64,000 bases of DNA from Clostridia bacterium (GTDB lineage Bacteria; Bacillota; Clostridia; UBA1212), in NCBI GenBank assembly GCA_017461545.1, contig JAFTXP010000004.1, positions 1-64,000 of the forward strand, in the 5' to 3' direction. Below the pieces are notes generated by a model. That model searched no databases and was not told where the DNA came from. It saw only the letters and a program-made list of their open reading frames with translations. Numbering within the stretch: the stretch's first letter is position 1; every line of letters starts with the position of its first letter. Both the position numbers and the translations under genes were made by a program. Shown here piece by piece: positions 19,604 through 31,727 of this stretch.

Positions 19604-20574
19604 CTGTTGCAGATATGAACAAACATATAAAAGACGGTGTTTTTTCTAAGGTTTATTTGTTTTACGGTCAGGAAGAATATTTAAAAGATTTTTACATTAA
19701 CAGTATTATTGATTCGATATTACACGGTGATACGCTTAATTATATTGCTTTTGACGGCAAAGTAACAGCGTCGCAGCTTAATGAGGCGTGTGATAATATT
19801 CCGATGTTCGGCGAAAAAATGGTGGTGTTGGTCAGAAACAGCGGTTTATTTAAATCCTCATCAGATAAATCCGGTGAATTTGAATTCATCGAAAATCTTC
19901 CCGATGATGTGTGTCTGATTTTCAGAGAGTTTGAGATTGATAAGCGTAATAAAATATATAAAACTATAGACTCTGTGGGAATTGTTTTTGATTGTGCAAA
20001 ACAACCGGAAATAATGATCGGCAAAATTCTTGCGCGCCACGCAGATAAACTCGGCTGCAGAATTACAAGAGATGCTGTATCGCTGCTTGTTGCGGGTATC
20101 GGGGATGACTTGCTGAGACTTATAGAAGAAACAAACAAGCTTGCACTTTATGTAGGTGAGGGCGGAGAAATCGACGAGGCTTCCGTGCGGGAAGTTTGTG
20201 CTCTTTCTGTCAGTGCTACTGTGTTTAATTTAACTGACAGTCTGGCTGACAATGACAGAGAAAAAACATATAAATTTTTACAGACATTGCTGGATGACAG
20301 GGTTGAGCCACGTCACATATTCAGCATGATAAGCAATAATTACATGAGGCTTTACGATGTAAAACAGCTTTTAGAAAACGGTGTTTCTCAGAATCTGATT
20401 GCATCAAAGCTCGGTGTTGTTGAATTTGTAGCTAAAAAATTGTGCAGACAATGCCGTTCATACAGTCTTGCTTATCTGAGAGATAAAATAAATTTGTGCT
20501 CCGAACTTGACATGGATTCGAAGAGCGGAAAAATTGACGATATAACGATGCTTAATATCCTGATAGGAAACTAA
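19576..20574 (+). CDS. holA: DNA polymerase III delta subunit (clamp loader)
   Basis: 332 residues. The delta subunit opens the sliding clamp during clamp loading. Family features: the N-terminal VYLFYGQEEYLKDFYI, the central AAA+-like fold without a Walker A, and the C-terminal collar region (ATVFNLTDSLADNDREK, VEPRHIFSMISNNYMRL). The gene overlaps the end of comEC by 28 bases in another frame; GGGGAAGATG lies ahead of the ATG. The comEC-holA pairing is common in Firmicutes. Confidence 0.94.
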   Translation: MAKKEIVGMTVADMNKHIKDGVFSKVYLFYGQEEYLKDFYINSIIDSILHGDTLNYIAFDGKVTASQLNEACDNIPMFGEKMVVLVRNSGLFKSSSDKSGEFEFIENLPDDVCLIFREFEIDKRNKIYKTIDSVGIVFDCAKQPEIMIGKILARHADKLGCRITRDAVSLLVAGIGDDLLRLIEETNKLALYVGEGGEIDEASVREVCALSVSATVFNLTDSLADNDREKTYKFLQTLLDDRVEPRHIFSMISNNYMRLYDVKQLLENGVSQNLIASKLGVVEFVAKKLCRQCRSYSLAYLRDKINLCSELDMDSKSGKIDDITMLNILIGN

Positions 20575-20598
20575 ATCAAAACAGTGGAGTGGTAATTA

Positions 20599-23472
20599 AT
20601 GGTATATTTTCGTCTGGTGACAGCCGCATTGCTACCGGTAATATTTGCGATTTTATTCTATATAGCAGAGAAGAAAACTAAATGGAACCGTTTACCGTAT
20701 ATTGTAAGGCAAATTATAATCGGTGCTGTTTTCGGAGGAATCGCATGTCTTGCAACGGAATTCGGTATTCCGACAGAAGATGTTGTCCTGAATGTCCGTA
20801 ATGCTGCGCCTCTTACTGCCGGACTTTTATTCGGCGGACCTGCAGGCGTGATTGCAGGTTTTATAGGCGGTATACACCGATATGTCTCTGTTTTATGGGG
20901 CATAGGAAAGTATTCACAGCTCGCCTGTACAATTGCTACTGTCCTTGCCGGACTGATAGGCGCATTTTGCAGAAAGGTGATGTTTGACAACAAAAAGTCA
21001 TCATGGATATATGGATTATTTGTCGGTACGACTACAGAAGTTCTGCATATGCTCATTTTGTTTTTGACAAAGATGAATGATATAGAAACAGCATTTACCG
21101 TAATAAAAAAATGTGCAGTACCTATGATATTTGCTAACGGTCTTTCAGTAATGCTGGCGATATTAGCTGTTTCGTTTATCGGTAAAGAAAAAATAAGAAA
21201 GAAAAAAGATAAAAAACAGATTGCGCAGACTTTTTCTAATGCTTTACTGATCTGTGTGTTTATTGCTTTTGTTGTAACAACCGTATTTACGTTTGTTTTT
21301 CAGAACAAGTTAAGCATTGAAAATGCAAATCAATTGTTGTCGTTAAATATCAACGATGTTAAGGCGGATATAACAGATGCATCCGATTATAACCTTCTGA
21401 AGCTGACTCATAATATAACAGACGAGATATATAAATCCGGAATTTATAATGAAATCAATGTTGATTCCTCTGCTGAAGAGAGAGCGCTGAGACGAGATTT
21501 TCTTGTGGATTTAATCGGAAAATATAATGTTACAGATATAAATATAATTGATAAAAACGGTATTATTATTTTAAGTACATACGAGGAGTTTGACCTTTTC
21601 TATATGGGTACCGAAGAAGGTGGGCAGGCGACAGATTTCCTTTGCCTTTTAAACGGTGAAACCGAATATGTGCAGGATTACGGGCCGACTGATTTTAACC
21701 CGGAGATTTCTCGTAAATATGCAGGAGTATCGCTCAAGGACGGAGGTTTTGTACAGGTCGGATACGATGCGGAGCAATTCCAGGATTCGATTGCAGAGCA
21801 GGTATTTCTTGCTGCAAATAACCGCCATGTGGGAAAAGACGGCTTGGTAATTATTTGCAAGCAGGATACTCTTGATATAGTGAGTTCGCCTAATCACGAA
21901 GCGGGACAGCATTTGGTTTACGATTGTAAAACCGCTATCAATGAGATAGCAGAAGGTAATCGTTTTTCTGTTATAGGACAGAATGGTGAAGACATGTTTT
22001 GCATGTATGCAAAAACGGAAGGATATGTGATTATATCTGCACTTCCAGAGAGCGAAGCGCTGTTTTCGCGGGGTATTTCCGTATATATAAGCGTATTTAT
22101 GCAGAACTGTGTATTTGCGGCATTGTTTGTTCTTGTTTATTTCCTGATAAAAAATATTGTCGTTGATAACATCCATAAGATAAATGACTCTCTTGCTAAA
22201 ATTACAGGCGGAGATCTCAGTACTAAGGTTGATGTTCGCGGCAACGAAGAGTTTGCAAGTTTATCTGATGACATAAATACAACCGTCTCAAAATTAAAGG
22301 ATTATATCGCAGAAGCAGCAGCTCGGATTGATAAGGAACTTGAATTTGCAAAAGCAATTCAGTTGTCTGCAATGCCGAATGTATTTCCTCCGTATCCGAA
22401 CCGTAAAGAATTTGATATTCATGCAACTGTTGACACTGCGAAGGAAGTAGGCGGTGACTTCTATGATTTTTACCTTCTTGATAATGATAAACTCGGATTC
22501 TTAATTGCGGACGTATCCGGAAAAGGTATTCCTGCAGCTATGTTTATGATGACATCAAAAACAATAATAAAGAGTTTTGCCGAGGCAGGTATGGAGGTAA
22601 ATGATATTTTTGAAAATACAAATATGAAGCTTTGTGAGGGAAACGAAGCGGGTATGTTTGTAACTGCATGGATGGGAATTCTTGATTTAAGGTCAGGTAA
22701 GTTGGAGTTTGCAAACGCAGGACATAATCCGCCTCTCATACGTCATAAAAGCGGAAAGTTTGAATATTTGCGCACAAAGCCTAATTTTGTTCTTGCCGGA
22801 ATTGAAGGCGCAAAATATAAAAAATATGAGATACAGATTCTTCCGGGTGATGAGATTTATCTTTATACAGATGGTGTAACAGAAGCTAATAATGTTAATA
22901 ATGAACTTTTCGGTGAGCAACGTCTTCTCGAAACTGTTAACAGAAATCCTTCCGAAGGTGTGGAGCAGCGTCTTTTAACAGTAAAAGCAGCGGTTGATGA
23001 ATTTGTCGGGGATGCTGACCAGTTTGATGATATTACAATGTTGTCCGTTAAAATGATTTACTATCAAAACAATGACCGCATTGTGACGTCTCCTGATTAT
23101 GAATCTGCTGAAGATGTTTGGAATTTTATCGATATCAAAACTAAAAAAGCTGAGTTGGAAACGAGAGTTGCAAACCGTGTTCATATAGCAGTTGATGAGG
23201 TGTATTCCAATATTCTGAGACACAGCGGCGCGACATATGCTGAAGTATCGTGCTTTATAGATGAAGAAAAACTTACATTAATATTTGCTGATAACGGTAT
23301 AAAGTATGATCCGCTCCTGAAAAGTGATCCTGATACGACTCTTTCAGCTGATGAAAGGGAAATAGGCGGTCTAGGAATATTTATGGTTAAAAAAATGGCA
23401 TCAGATATTTCTTATAGTTATTCTGATGGATGCAATAATTTAACCGTTGTATTTAATCTAAATAATACTTAA
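20599..23472 (+). CDS. membrane PP2C phosphatase fused to LytS-type 5TM sensor, HAMP and anti-sigma kinase domains
   Basis: 957 residues. Order of parts: a 5-helix LytS-like domain (about 35-195; RNAAPLTAGLLFGGPAGVIA), a basic linker and helix, an extracytoplasmic sensor region (about 240-490), a helix, HAMP and coiled coil (about 516-590), a SpoIIE/RsbU-type PP2C phosphatase (about 606-819) with metal-binding aspartates in GGDFYDF, IADVSGKG and FDDITML, and a C-terminal GHKL domain like RsbW/SpoIIAB (about 835-957) with N-box HIAVDEVYSNILRHS and GGLGIFMVKKM. All catalytic residues look intact. This is a partner-switching signal protein that could both phosphorylate and dephosphorylate a STAS antagonist; the target and ligand are unknown. 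It differs from SpoIIE, which has ten N-terminal helices and no kinase domain. Confidence 0.88.
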   Translation: MVYFRLVTAALLPVIFAILFYIAEKKTKWNRLPYIVRQIIIGAVFGGIACLATEFGIPTEDVVLNVRNAAPLTAGLLFGGPAGVIAGFIGGIHRYVSVLWGIGKYSQLACTIATVLAGLIGAFCRKVMFDNKKSSWIYGLFVGTTTEVLHMLILFLTKMNDIETAFTVIKKCAVPMIFANGLSVMLAILAVSFIGKEKIRKKKDKKQIAQTFSNALLICVFIAFVVTTVFTFVFQNKLSIENANQLLSLNINDVKADITDASDYNLLKLTHNITDEIYKSGIYNEINVDSSAEERALRRDFLVDLIGKYNVTDINIIDKNGIIILSTYEEFDLFYMGTEEGGQATDFLCLLNGETEYVQDYGPTDFNPEISRKYAGVSLKDGGFVQVGYDAEQFQDSIAEQVFLAANNRHVGKDGLVIICKQDTLDIVSSPNHEAGQHLVYDCKTAINEIAEGNRFSVIGQNGEDMFCMYAKTEGYVIISALPESEALFSRGISVYISVFMQNCVFAALFVLVYFLIKNIVVDNIHKINDSLAKITGGDLSTKVDVRGNEEFASLSDDINTTVSKLKDYIAEAAARIDKELEFAKAIQLSAMPNVFPPYPNRKEFDIHATVDTAKEVGGDFYDFYLLDNDKLGFLIADVSGKGIPAAMFMMTSKTIIKSFAEAGMEVNDIFENTNMKLCEGNEAGMFVTAWMGILDLRSGKLEFANAGHNPPLIRHKSGKFEYLRTKPNFVLAGIEGAKYKKYEIQILPGDEIYLYTDGVTEANNVNNELFGEQRLLETVNRNPSEGVEQRLLTVKAAVDEFVGDADQFDDITMLSVKMIYYQNNDRIVTSPDYESAEDVWNFIDIKTKKAELETRVANRVHIAVDEVYSNILRHSGATYAEVSCFIDEEKLTLIFADNGIKYDPLLKSDPDTTLSADEREIGGLGIFMVKKMASDISYSYSDGCNNLTVVFNLNNT

Positions 23473-23491
23473 GGTATAAAAGGTATAAGTA

Positions 23492-23977
23492 ATGAAAAAA
23501 ACTACTGATAAAACAAATGTAATGCGAATTCTCGATAAAGAGAAAATCCCGTATGAATATCATACATATCTTTCAACAGATGCTATAAGCGGTATTGATG
23601 TAGCAACAGTTTTGGGGCAGGATCCTAATCGTGTTTTTAAGACACTTGTTACGGTAGGAGCTTCAAAAAAGAATTATGTTTTTGTGATTCCGGTTTGCTG
23701 TGAACTTGACTTGAAGAAGGCGGCGAAAGCTGTTGGCGAGAAAAATATTGAAATGATAAAATCGAAAGATTTGCTTCCTCTTACCGGATATATTCACGGA
23801 GGTTGTTCCCCGATAGGTATGAAAAAATTGTTCAGGACTGTTCTTGATGTTTCTGCGGAACGTTTTGATACGATACTTTTCAGCGGCGGAAAGATAGGAT
23901 ATCAGATTGAAATGAATACAAATGATTTGAAAAGGGCAGTTCCTTTTGATACAGCCGAAATATGCGTCGGCAAATAG
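23492..23977 (+). CDS. ybaK: YbaK/EbsC-type aminoacyl-tRNA deacylase
   Basis: 161 residues. YbaK proteins hydrolyse mischarged Cys-tRNA(Pro). The conserved pocket lysine is present in NRVFKTLV, and the family glycine motif in GYIHGGCSPIGMKK. It begins 19 nt after the phosphatase gene with AAAGG before the ATG. There is no strong terminator after it; the rpoB promoter begins 36 bp downstream. Confidence 0.92.
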   Translation: MKKTTDKTNVMRILDKEKIPYEYHTYLSTDAISGIDVATVLGQDPNRVFKTLVTVGASKKNYVFVIPVCCELDLKKAAKAVGEKNIEMIKSKDLLPLTGYIHGGCSPIGMKKLFRTVLDVSAERFDTILFSGGKIGYQIEMNTNDLKRAVPFDTAEICVGK

Positions 23978-24012
23978 TGTTTGGATTTTTTAATTAATTT
24001 GGAAATATTTTG

Positions 24013-24041
24013 TTGACAGAGCCTTGAATTAGTGTTATTAT
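24013..24041 (+). promoter_or_regulatory. sigma-A promoter of rpoBC
   Basis: TTGACA (24013-24018), a 17-nt spacer, and TATTAT (24036-24041). It gives a leader of about 130 nt before rpoB. It is the only good promoter between ybaK and rpoB and shows that rpoBC is an independent unit here. Confidence 0.85.
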
Positions 24042-24127
24042 TCTAAACTGCATTGTAATATTATGAAATATTGCGCTTTTATGTCCTTTTGGGGCTTATT
24101 AGTTCAGTAACAGAACATTATGGTGCC

Positions 24128-24152
24128 TAAATCGGACATGTTATCCGATTTA
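24128..24152 (+). promoter_or_regulatory. leader hairpin upstream of rpoB
   Basis: Arms TAAATCGGA (24128-24136) and TCCGATTTA (24144-24152) form a perfect 9-bp stem followed by an A-rich stretch, 15 nt before the rpoB ribosome site. It lacks a T run, so it is not a terminator; a role in transcript stability or autoregulation is only a guess. Confidence 0.5.
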
Positions 24153-24178
24153 AAAAATAATTTGAGGTGATCATCAAT

Positions 24179-27100
24179 ATGGTAAAAGTGCATGCGGTAA
24201 AGTATGGACGAAACGAAAGAATGAGTTACTCAAGAATTCAGGAAATTCTTGAAATGCCTAATCTTATCGCCATTCAGAAAAACTCTTACAAACATTTTTG
24301 CGAAGAAGGTTTGAAAGAGGTCTTTAATGACGTATTTCCGATTACAGACTATTCAGAAAGACTTGTTCTTGAGTTTGTAGGCTATAAGATTCAGGAAGAA
24401 ACAAACTATTCTATTGAAGAGTGTAAAGAAAGAGAAGCAACATATTCCTCAAAATTGTATGTGCGTGTGCGTATTATAGATAAGAGTACAGGCGTTATGA
24501 AAGAAGACGATATCTTTTTCGGAGATTTTCCGAGAATGACGGATAACGGTACTTTCATTATGAACGGAGCAGAGCGTGTAATCGTCAGCCAGCTTGTTCG
24601 TTCGCCGGGTGCTTATTTTGAAAAGAATTATGATAAGACCAAGGATAAAGATTTATATAACTTTACCCTTATTCCTAACAGAGGTGCATGGCTTGAGTGT
24701 GAGATCGATCACAACGAGCTGATTTTTGCGCGTATCGACCGTACAAGAAAAGTTCCCGCAACAACTTTCCTTCGTGCACTCGGCTTTAGTTCTGATGAGG
24801 ATATTATTAATTTGTTCTCTATCGGCAACTGTGCCGGCGCGACATCCGAAATTGCTGCACAGTGGGGTCCTGATGAGAGACTTATGAAGACTTTCCAGAA
24901 AGAATCAGGAATAAAGAACACAGACGAAGCTCTTATCGATATATATAAGAAACTCCGCCCGGGCGAGCCTGCTTTGGCTGAGAGCGCGCGTACACTTCTT
25001 AATAATATGCTTTTCGATCCGCGCCGTTATGATCTTGCAAAGGTAGGTCGTTATAAGTACAATAAGAAACTTTCTCTTGCAGCGCGTATAACTAACAGAG
25101 TCACTATTTACGATATTGTAAATCCCGAGACAGGAGAGCTTCTTGCTTCTGCCGGCGACATGATAAGCGAAGAACTTGCAATTGATATACAAAATGCAGG
25201 TATAAATGAAGTATGTATAAATACTCCTTACAGACCTGTAAAAGTAATCGGTAACAATACTGTTGACCTCCGCGCGTTTGTATGTTTCGATCCTGCAGAA
25301 GTAGGTATTTCCGAAAAAGTTCACTATGCTGTTCTGAAAGAACTTATCGATGCAGCAGAGGGTGATGAAGAGACTCTTAAGAGCCTTCTCAAGGAAAATA
25401 TTTCAAATCTTGTTCCGAAGCATATTACGATCGACGATATCATTTCATCATACAGTTATATTATCAATTTAGCATATGATGTAGGTAATGTTGATGATAT
25501 TGACCATCTCGGAAACAGAAGAATAAAGTGCGTAGGAGAGCTTTTGCAGAATACATTCCGTATAGGCCTTGCAAGACTCGAAAAGGCTGTCCGTGAGCGT
25601 ATGGCTACACAGGATATGGATTCTGTAACTCCGTCACATCTTATGAACGTCAGACCTGTTACTGCTGCCGTAAAAGAGTTCTTCGGTTCCAGCCAGCTTT
25701 CGCAGTTCATGGATCAGACGAACCCGCTTGCAGAACTTGCTAATAAGCGCCGTCTCAGCGCACTCGGACCGGGCGGTCTTAACCGTGACCGTGCTACATT
25801 TGAGGTTCGTGACGTTCACTATTCACATTACGGACGTATGTGTCCTATCGAGACTCCTGAAGGTCCGAACATCGGTCTTATCGGTTCACTTAGTACTTAT
25901 GCAAGAATAAACGAATACGGATTCATCGAGGCTCCGTACCGCAAGTATGACAGCGAAAAAGGCTGTGTTACAGATCAGATTGACTATCTGATGGCTGATG
26001 AAGAAGACCGTTACATTGTTGCTCAGGCTAATGAGCCCCTTGATAAAGAAGGTCACTTTATAAATAAAAAGGTTGTCTGCCGTTACAGAGATGAGTTCCT
26101 TGAGGTGGAGGGTTCCAAAGTAAATTACATGGACGTATCCCCGAAGCAGGTTGTATCTGTTGCAGCGGCTATGATTCCGTTCCTTGAGAACGATGACGCC
26201 AGCCGTGCCCTCATGGGTTGTAACATGCAGCGTCAGGCAGTTCCGCTTATGTGCGCGGAATCTCCGATAGTTGCTACCGGTATCGAATACAAGGCAGCTG
26301 TAGACTCAGGTTCTGTTGTACTTTGCGAAAACGACGGTACAGTTGTTGATGTAACAGGTAGATACGTAGATGTTAAACGTGATTCTGACGGCCAGATTGA
26401 TCACTATACATTCTTGAAATACATCCGTTCAAACCAGGACACATGTATAAATCAGAAACCTATCGTTAAGATAGGCGAAAAACTTAAAGTCGGCGATGTT
26501 ATTGCAGACGGTCCGGCTACTGACAAAGGTGAAATTGCTCTCGGTAGAAACACTCTCATCGGATTTATGACATGGGAGGGTTACAACTACGAGGATGCTG
26601 TTCTTATTAACGAGAACCTTGTTAAGTGGGATGCTTATACATCAATCCACATCGACAGCTTTGACTGCGAAGCTCGTGATACAAAGCTCGGCGCAGAGGA
26701 AATAACAAATGAAATTCCTCATGTGGGCGAGGATGCGCTTAAGTACCTCGATGCACACGGCGTTATCATCCCCGGTTCTGAAGTTCGCTCCGGCGATATC
26801 CTTGTAGGTAAAGTAACTCCTAAGGGAGAGACAGAACTTACAGCTGAAGAGAGACTTTTGAGAGCGATCTTCGGCGAAAAGTCAAGAGACGTAAGAGATA
26901 CATCACTCCGTGTTCCTCACGGCAAGTCAGGTATTGTTGTAGATGTTAAAGAATTTGACAGAAGCAATTCCGATGAGCTTGCAGCAGGAGTAAACAGAGT
27001 AGTTAAAGTATATGTTGCTCAGAAGCGTAAGCTTTCTGTAGGTGATAAAATGGCGGGTCGTCACGGTAACAAAGGTGTCGTATCGCGTATTCTCCCTGAA

Positions 27101-27994
27101 GAAGATATGCCGTTCCTGCCTGACGGTACACCTCTTGAAATCGTACTTAACCCCTTGGGCGTTCCTTCCCGAATGAATATCGGACAGGTGCTTGAGGTTC
27201 ACTTGGGTATGGCAGCTAAAACACTTGGCTGGAAGATTGCAACTCCGGTATTTGACGGTGCATCTGAGAACGATATATTTGATACATTAAAAGAAGCAGG
27301 TCTTCCGGAAGACGGTAAAGTTCAGCTTTATGACGGACGTACAGGTGAGCCGTTTGATAATAAAGTAACAGTCGGTTATATGTATTATCTCAAACTTCAC
27401 CACCTTGTTGACGATAAGATTCATGCCAGATCAACAGGTCCTTACTCACTTGTAACACAGCAGCCTCTCGGCGGTAAAGCACAGTTCGGCGGCCAGCGTT
27501 TCGGTGAGATGGAGGTATGGGCGCTCGAAGCTTACGGTGCGGCTTATACATTGCAGGAAATTCTGACAATAAAATCTGATGATACAGTAGGCCGTGTAAA
27601 GACATACGAAGCTATCGTTAAGGGCGAAAATATTCCTTCACCGGGTATTCCGGAGTCGTTTAAGGTTCTTCTTAAAGAATTACAGAGTTTGGCACTTGAT
27701 GTAAGCCTGTTTGACGATAACGGCGAAGCAATTCCGCTTAAAGAAATGGAAGAAGGATACATTAAGTTCCCTGAGAGATACAGATCAAGTCAGATTACTG
27801 AAAACCCTGATGCGGTTTCTTCTTTAAATGAAGAGGACGTTCAGATAGAGATTGATAACTCTGACATCACAGAGGTTTTCATGGGCGACGGTTCTCTCTT
27901 AACTGATGAAGAGTTTGCTGCACAGAGCGGAAATCTTGACGGATTTATACTTGATGATGCTGAATCTGTTCTTGACGGTTCAGATTACAATTAA
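24179..27994 (+). CDS. rpoB: RNA polymerase beta subunit
   Basis: 1271 residues. The catalytic core beta subunit; the rifampicin-pocket region [19 protein letters not shown] is intact and of the sensitive type, and the conserved [18 protein letters not shown] and [15 protein letters not shown] motifs are present. The ATG at 24179 follows TTGAGGTGAT; the in-frame GTG at 24167 lies inside that ribosome site. An acidic C-terminal tail ends in LDGSDYN. It is followed 19 nt later by rpoC. Unusually, rplJ-rplL are not upstream but about 26 kb downstream. Confidence 0.99.
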   Translation: MVKVHAVKYGRNERMSYSRIQEILEMPNLIAIQKNSYKHFCEEGLKEVFNDVFPITDYSERLVLEFVGYKIQEETNYSIEECKEREATYSSKLYVRVRIIDKSTGVMKEDDIFFGDFPRMTDNGTFIMNGAERVIVSQLVRSPGAYFEKNYDKTKDKDLYNFTLIPNRGAWLECEIDHNELIFARIDRTRKVPATTFLRALGFSSDEDIINLFSIGNCAGATSEIAAQWGPDERLMKTFQKESGIKNTDEALIDIYKKLRPGEPALAESARTLLNNMLFDPRRYDLAKVGRYKYNKKLSLAARITNRVTIYDIVNPETGELLASAGDMISEELAIDIQNAGINEVCINTPYRPVKVIGNNTVDLRAFVCFDPAEVGISEKVHYAVLKELIDAAEGDEETLKSLLKENISNLVPKHITIDDIISSYSYIINLAYDVGNVDDIDHLGNRRIKCVGELLQNTFRIGLARLEKAVRERMATQDMDSVTPSHLMNVRPVTAAVKEFFGSSQLSQFMDQTNPLAELANKRRLSALGPGGLNRDRATFEVRDVHYSHYGRMCPIETPEGPNIGLIGSLSTYARINEYGFIEAPYRKYDSEKGCVTDQIDYLMADEEDRYIVAQANEPLDKEGHFINKKVVCRYRDEFLEVEGSKVNYMDVSPKQVVSVAAAMIPFLENDDASRALMGCNMQRQAVPLMCAESPIVATGIEYKAAVDSGSVVLCENDGTVVDVTGRYVDVKRDSDGQIDHYTFLKYIRSNQDTCINQKPIVKIGEKLKVGDVIADGPATDKGEIALGRNTLIGFMTWEGYNYEDAVLINENLVKWDAYTSIHIDSFDCEARDTKLGAEEITNEIPHVGEDALKYLDAHGVIIPGSEVRSGDILVGKVTPKGETELTAEERLLRAIFGEKSRDVRDTSLRVPHGKSGIVVDVKEFDRSNSDELAAGVNRVVKVYVAQKRKLSVGDKMAGRHGNKGVVSRILPEEDMPFLPDGTPLEIVLNPLGVPSRMNIGQVLEVHLGMAAKTLGWKIATPVFDGASENDIFDTLKEAGLPEDGKVQLYDGRTGEPFDNKVTVGYMYYLKLHHLVDDKIHARSTGPYSLVTQQPLGGKAQFGGQRFGEMEVWALEAYGAAYTLQEILTIKSDDTVGRVKTYEAIVKGENIPSPGIPESFKVLLKELQSLALDVSLFDDNGEAIPLKEMEEGYIKFPERYRSSQITENPDAVSSLNEEDVQIEIDNSDITEVFMGDGSLLTDEEFAAQSGNLDGFILDDAESVLDGSDYN

Positions 27995-28013
27995 TTGAGG
28001 AGGTAACAGCACT

Positions 28014-31000
28014 ATGGATTTTAATGAATTTAATAATTTTGATTCAATTCAGATCGGCTTAGCTTCCGCTGAAAAAATCAGAGAATGGTCTCACGGTGAG
28101 GTTAAAAAACCGGAAACTATAAACTACAGAACATTAAAACCTGAAAAAGACGGTTTATTCTGTGAAAGAATCTTCGGACCTCAGAAAGACGGAGAGTGCC
28201 ATTGCGGTAAATATAAGAAAAATAAATACAAAGGTATTGTTTGTGATAAGTGCGGCGTTGAGGTAACAAACTCAAAAGTAAGACGTATCAGAATGGGTCA
28301 CATTGAGCTTGCAGCTCCTGTTTCACATATTTGGTTCTTTAAAGGTGTTCCGTGCCGTATGTCATTGGTACTCGGAATAAATCCGAAGCCCCTTGAGAAA
28401 GTTCTTTACTTTGCTTCATATGTGGTTTTGGATCCGGGTGAAACAAATCTCACATACAAACAGGTTCTCAGCGAAACTGACTACCAGAAAGCAGTTGCAG
28501 AGTACGGTCCTAAGAGCTTTGTAGCAAAAATGGGTGCAGAAGCTATCCAGACTCTTCTTCAGGAATTAGATCTTGATGCTCTTTCTGCTGAAATCCGTGC
28601 AGAGATTGATGCTCTTACAAAAACAGAGAAGGAAAAGGGCGGACAGACAATTGCAAACAAAAAGGCTCAGCTTGTTAAGCGTCTCGAAGTTGTAGAAGCA
28701 TTCAGACTTTCACATAACAAGCCTGAATGGATGGTTCTTGATGTTCTTCCGGTTATTCCTCCGGATCTCCGTCCTATGGTACAGCTTGACGGCGGCAGAT
28801 TTGCTACATCAGACCTCAATGACCTTTACAGACGTGTTATTAACAGAAATAACAGACTTAAAAAACTTAAAGAGCTCCATGCACCTGATATCATCGTGAG
28901 AAACGAAAAGAGAATGCTTCAGGAGGCAGTTGACGCGTTGTTTGACAACAGCAGACGTTCACATCCTGTAACAGGTCCCGGTTCAAGACCTCTCAGATCA
29001 CTCTCCGATATGCTCAAAGGTAAGCAGGGTAGATTCCGTCAGAACCTTCTCGGTAAACGTGTTGACTATTCAGGTCGTTCCGTTATCGTTGTAGGTCCTG
29101 AACTTAAGATTTATCAGTGCGGTCTTCCTAAGGAAATGGCACTCGAGTTGTTTAAGCCTTTCGTAATGAAGAAACTTGTTACAGACCAGACTGCGCAGAA
29201 CATTAAAAGCGCAAGAAAGAAAGTAGAAAGAGCAGAACCTGAGGTTTGGAGCGTACTTGAAGAGATAATAAAAGAACATCCTGTTCTTTTGAACCGTGCT
29301 CCTACACTTCACAGACTCGGTATTCAGGCATTCGAGCCTGTATTGGTTGAGGGAAGAGCATTAAAGCTTCATCCGCTCGTATGTACAGCTTACAACGCTG
29401 ACTTCGACGGTGACCAGATGGCTGTTCACGTACCGCTTTCAGTAGAGGCTCAGTCAGAAGCAAGATTCCTTATGCTTTCTGCAAACAACCTTCTTGCTCC
29501 TAAGGACGGTAAGCCGATAACAGTTCCGACACAGGATATGGTTCTCGGAAGTTATTATCTCACACTTCTCAAGGAGAAAGATTACAGCAAAGCAAGAATC
29601 TACAAAAATGAAGATGAAGCAAAAGCTGCATTCGATCTCGGTGTAATAACACTTCATACTCCTCTTATTGTAGGCAGAGAAGCAATGTTCGAAGGTCAGA
29701 TGATTTCCGGTTCGATAAAAACAACAATGGGTAAGCTGATATTCAACCAGGCAATTCCGCAGGATCTCGGATTTGTTGACAGAACAGATATTAATAAAGT
29801 ATTTGATCTTGAAATCAACACTCTTGTTAAGAAAAAAACACTCGAGCAGATCATTGACAAGTGTATAAAGAAACACGGACTTACAAAGACCGCTGTTGTT
29901 CTCGATAATATCAAGGCACAGGGTTACAAATATTCTACACGCGGCGCTATTACAGTCGGTGTTGCCGATATCATTGTTCCTAACGTTAAGGATCAGTTGA
30001 TTGCAGACGCAGATAAAGCAGTAGATGCGTACAGAAACGAATACAGAAGAGGCCGTTGCAGTGAAGAAGAACGCTACAGATGTACTATTGAAGTCTGGAA
30101 AAAGACTATTGATGAGCTCACTGAGATTCTCAAGGCTAACATGGGCGAATTTAATAACATCTACATGATGTCTGATTCAGGAGCCCGTGGTAATATCAAC
30201 CAGATTAAGCAGCTCGCCGGAATGCGTGGTCTTATGTCTGATACATCAGGTAAGACAATCGAAATTCCGATTAAAGCTAACTTCCGTGAAGGTCTTGATG
30301 TCCTTGAGTTCTTTATCTCCAGCCACGGTACTCGTAAGACTTTGTCAGATACGGCGCTCAGAACCGCTGACTCAGGTTACCTTACAAGACGTCTTGTCGA
30401 TGTCAGCCATGAAGTAATCATCAGAGAATTTGATTGCGGTACTGATGACGGTATTTCAGTTGCAGAGATAGTAAACGAAGAGACTGCAAGCAAAGATGTT
30501 GTTGTTCCTCTTGAGGACAGAATAGTAGGCAGATATCTTGCTGAAGATGTTATTGATCCTGCTACAGGTGAACTTATCGTCGGAAAGAATGAACTTGTTT
30601 ACGAGGATTCTGCTAAGAAGATTGCAACAGCAGGCATTAAGCAGGTAAGAATCAGATCGGTACTCACTTGCGGATGCCGTTATGGTGTGTGTGCTAAGTG
30701 TTACGGTACAAACCTCGCTTCCAACTCACCTTGTAACATCGGTGAAGTAGTAGGTATCATCGCTGCTCAGTCAATCGGTGAGCCGGGTACACAGCTTACG
30801 ATGCGTACCTTCCATACCGGTGGTGTTGCGACTGCAGACGATATCACACAGGGTCTTCCGAGAGTTGAGGAGCTTTTCGAAGCCCGTAAGCCAAAGGGAC
30901 TTGCTGTTATTGCAGAAATCTCCGGTAAAGTATCTATCGAAGAAAAGGGTAAAAAGAACGAAATCACCATTATAAGCGACGAAGGCGAGACTTGGTCATG

Positions 31001-31709
31001 TATTATCAGTGCTTCAATGGAACTCAAAGTTGAAGAAGGCCAGTATGTTGAAAAGGGTTCACCTATCGTGGGTGCTGCTATCAATCCTAACGATATGCTT
31101 AGAGTAAGAGGCGTTGACGGAGTTCAGAAGTACATCATCGAAGAAGTTCAGCGCGTTTATAACTCACAGGGCGTTAAAATCAATGACAGACACCTTGAAG
31201 TTATCGTTCGTCAGATGCTCCGTAAGGTTAAGGTAAATGATCCCGGTGAAACAAATCTTCTTCCCGGTGGTGTAGTTGACTTGTTCACGTTTGCTGATGC
31301 AAACTCGAAAGCTGCTGCAGAAGGAAAGCACGAAGCTACAGGATCGAGAATTCTTCTTGGTATTACAAAAGCTTCTCTTGCTACTGAATCATTCCTCTCT
31401 GCTGCATCGTTCCAGGAGACTACAAAAGTATTGTCAGATGCTGCTATCAAGTGCAAGACAGATATGCTCCTCGGTCTTAAGGAAAACGTTATTATCGGTA
31501 AACTTATTCCTGCCGGTACAGGTATGAGCAGATATAAAGATATCGATATAAATGTTGAACCTATTACAGGAGCAGAAGCTGTTGAACCTGTTGCTGAAGT
31601 TTCTGCAGAAGAGACAAAGGTTGAAGAAGAATCTTTCGCTGCTGAAGAAATTGAAGTAAATGAAGAAGTTGCTGTTGAAAATGCAGATGATGGATTCATC
31701 GAGGAATAA
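28014..31709 (+). CDS. rpoC: RNA polymerase beta-prime subunit
   Basis: 1231 residues. Visible: N-terminal zinc site [20 protein letters not shown], the catalytic Mg-binding loop [12 protein letters not shown], the second zinc site [13 protein letters not shown], and the trigger-loop/bridge region. The C-terminus carries an acidic, low-complexity extension of about 40 residues (ending [10 protein letters not shown]) beyond the usual end. TGAGGAGGT precedes the ATG. A strong terminator follows. Confidence 0.99.
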   Translation: MDFNEFNNFDSIQIGLASAEKIREWSHGEVKKPETINYRTLKPEKDGLFCERIFGPQKDGECHCGKYKKNKYKGIVCDKCGVEVTNSKVRRIRMGHIELAAPVSHIWFFKGVPCRMSLVLGINPKPLEKVLYFASYVVLDPGETNLTYKQVLSETDYQKAVAEYGPKSFVAKMGAEAIQTLLQELDLDALSAEIRAEIDALTKTEKEKGGQTIANKKAQLVKRLEVVEAFRLSHNKPEWMVLDVLPVIPPDLRPMVQLDGGRFATSDLNDLYRRVINRNNRLKKLKELHAPDIIVRNEKRMLQEAVDALFDNSRRSHPVTGPGSRPLRSLSDMLKGKQGRFRQNLLGKRVDYSGRSVIVVGPELKIYQCGLPKEMALELFKPFVMKKLVTDQTAQNIKSARKKVERAEPEVWSVLEEIIKEHPVLLNRAPTLHRLGIQAFEPVLVEGRALKLHPLVCTAYNADFDGDQMAVHVPLSVEAQSEARFLMLSANNLLAPKDGKPITVPTQDMVLGSYYLTLLKEKDYSKARIYKNEDEAKAAFDLGVITLHTPLIVGREAMFEGQMISGSIKTTMGKLIFNQAIPQDLGFVDRTDINKVFDLEINTLVKKKTLEQIIDKCIKKHGLTKTAVVLDNIKAQGYKYSTRGAITVGVADIIVPNVKDQLIADADKAVDAYRNEYRRGRCSEEERYRCTIEVWKKTIDELTEILKANMGEFNNIYMMSDSGARGNINQIKQLAGMRGLMSDTSGKTIEIPIKANFREGLDVLEFFISSHGTRKTLSDTALRTADSGYLTRRLVDVSHEVIIREFDCGTDDGISVAEIVNEETASKDVVVPLEDRIVGRYLAEDVIDPATGELIVGKNELVYEDSAKKIATAGIKQVRIRSVLTCGCRYGVCAKCYGTNLASNSPCNIGEVVGIIAAQSIGEPGTQLTMRTFHTGGVATADDITQGLPRVEELFEARKPKGLAVIAEISGKVSIEEKGKKNEITIISDEGETWSCIISASMELKVEEGQYVEKGSPIVGAAINPNDMLRVRGVDGVQKYIIEEVQRVYNSQGVKINDRHLEVIVRQMLRKVKVNDPGETNLLPGGVVDLFTFADANSKAAAEGKHEATGSRILLGITKASLATESFLSAASFQETTKVLSDAAIKCKTDMLLGLKENVIIGKLIPAGTGMSRYKDIDINVEPITGAEAVEPVAEVSAEETKVEEESFAAEEIEVNEEVAVENADDGFIEE

Positions 31710-31727
31710 TAACTTTTAAGTATCAGA

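Noticed and set aside
20599-23472. Calling the large phosphatase gene spoIIE
   Set aside because: The PP2C domain is SpoIIE-like, but the N-terminal five-helix LytS-type region, sensor, HAMP and C-terminal kinase domain do not match SpoIIE.
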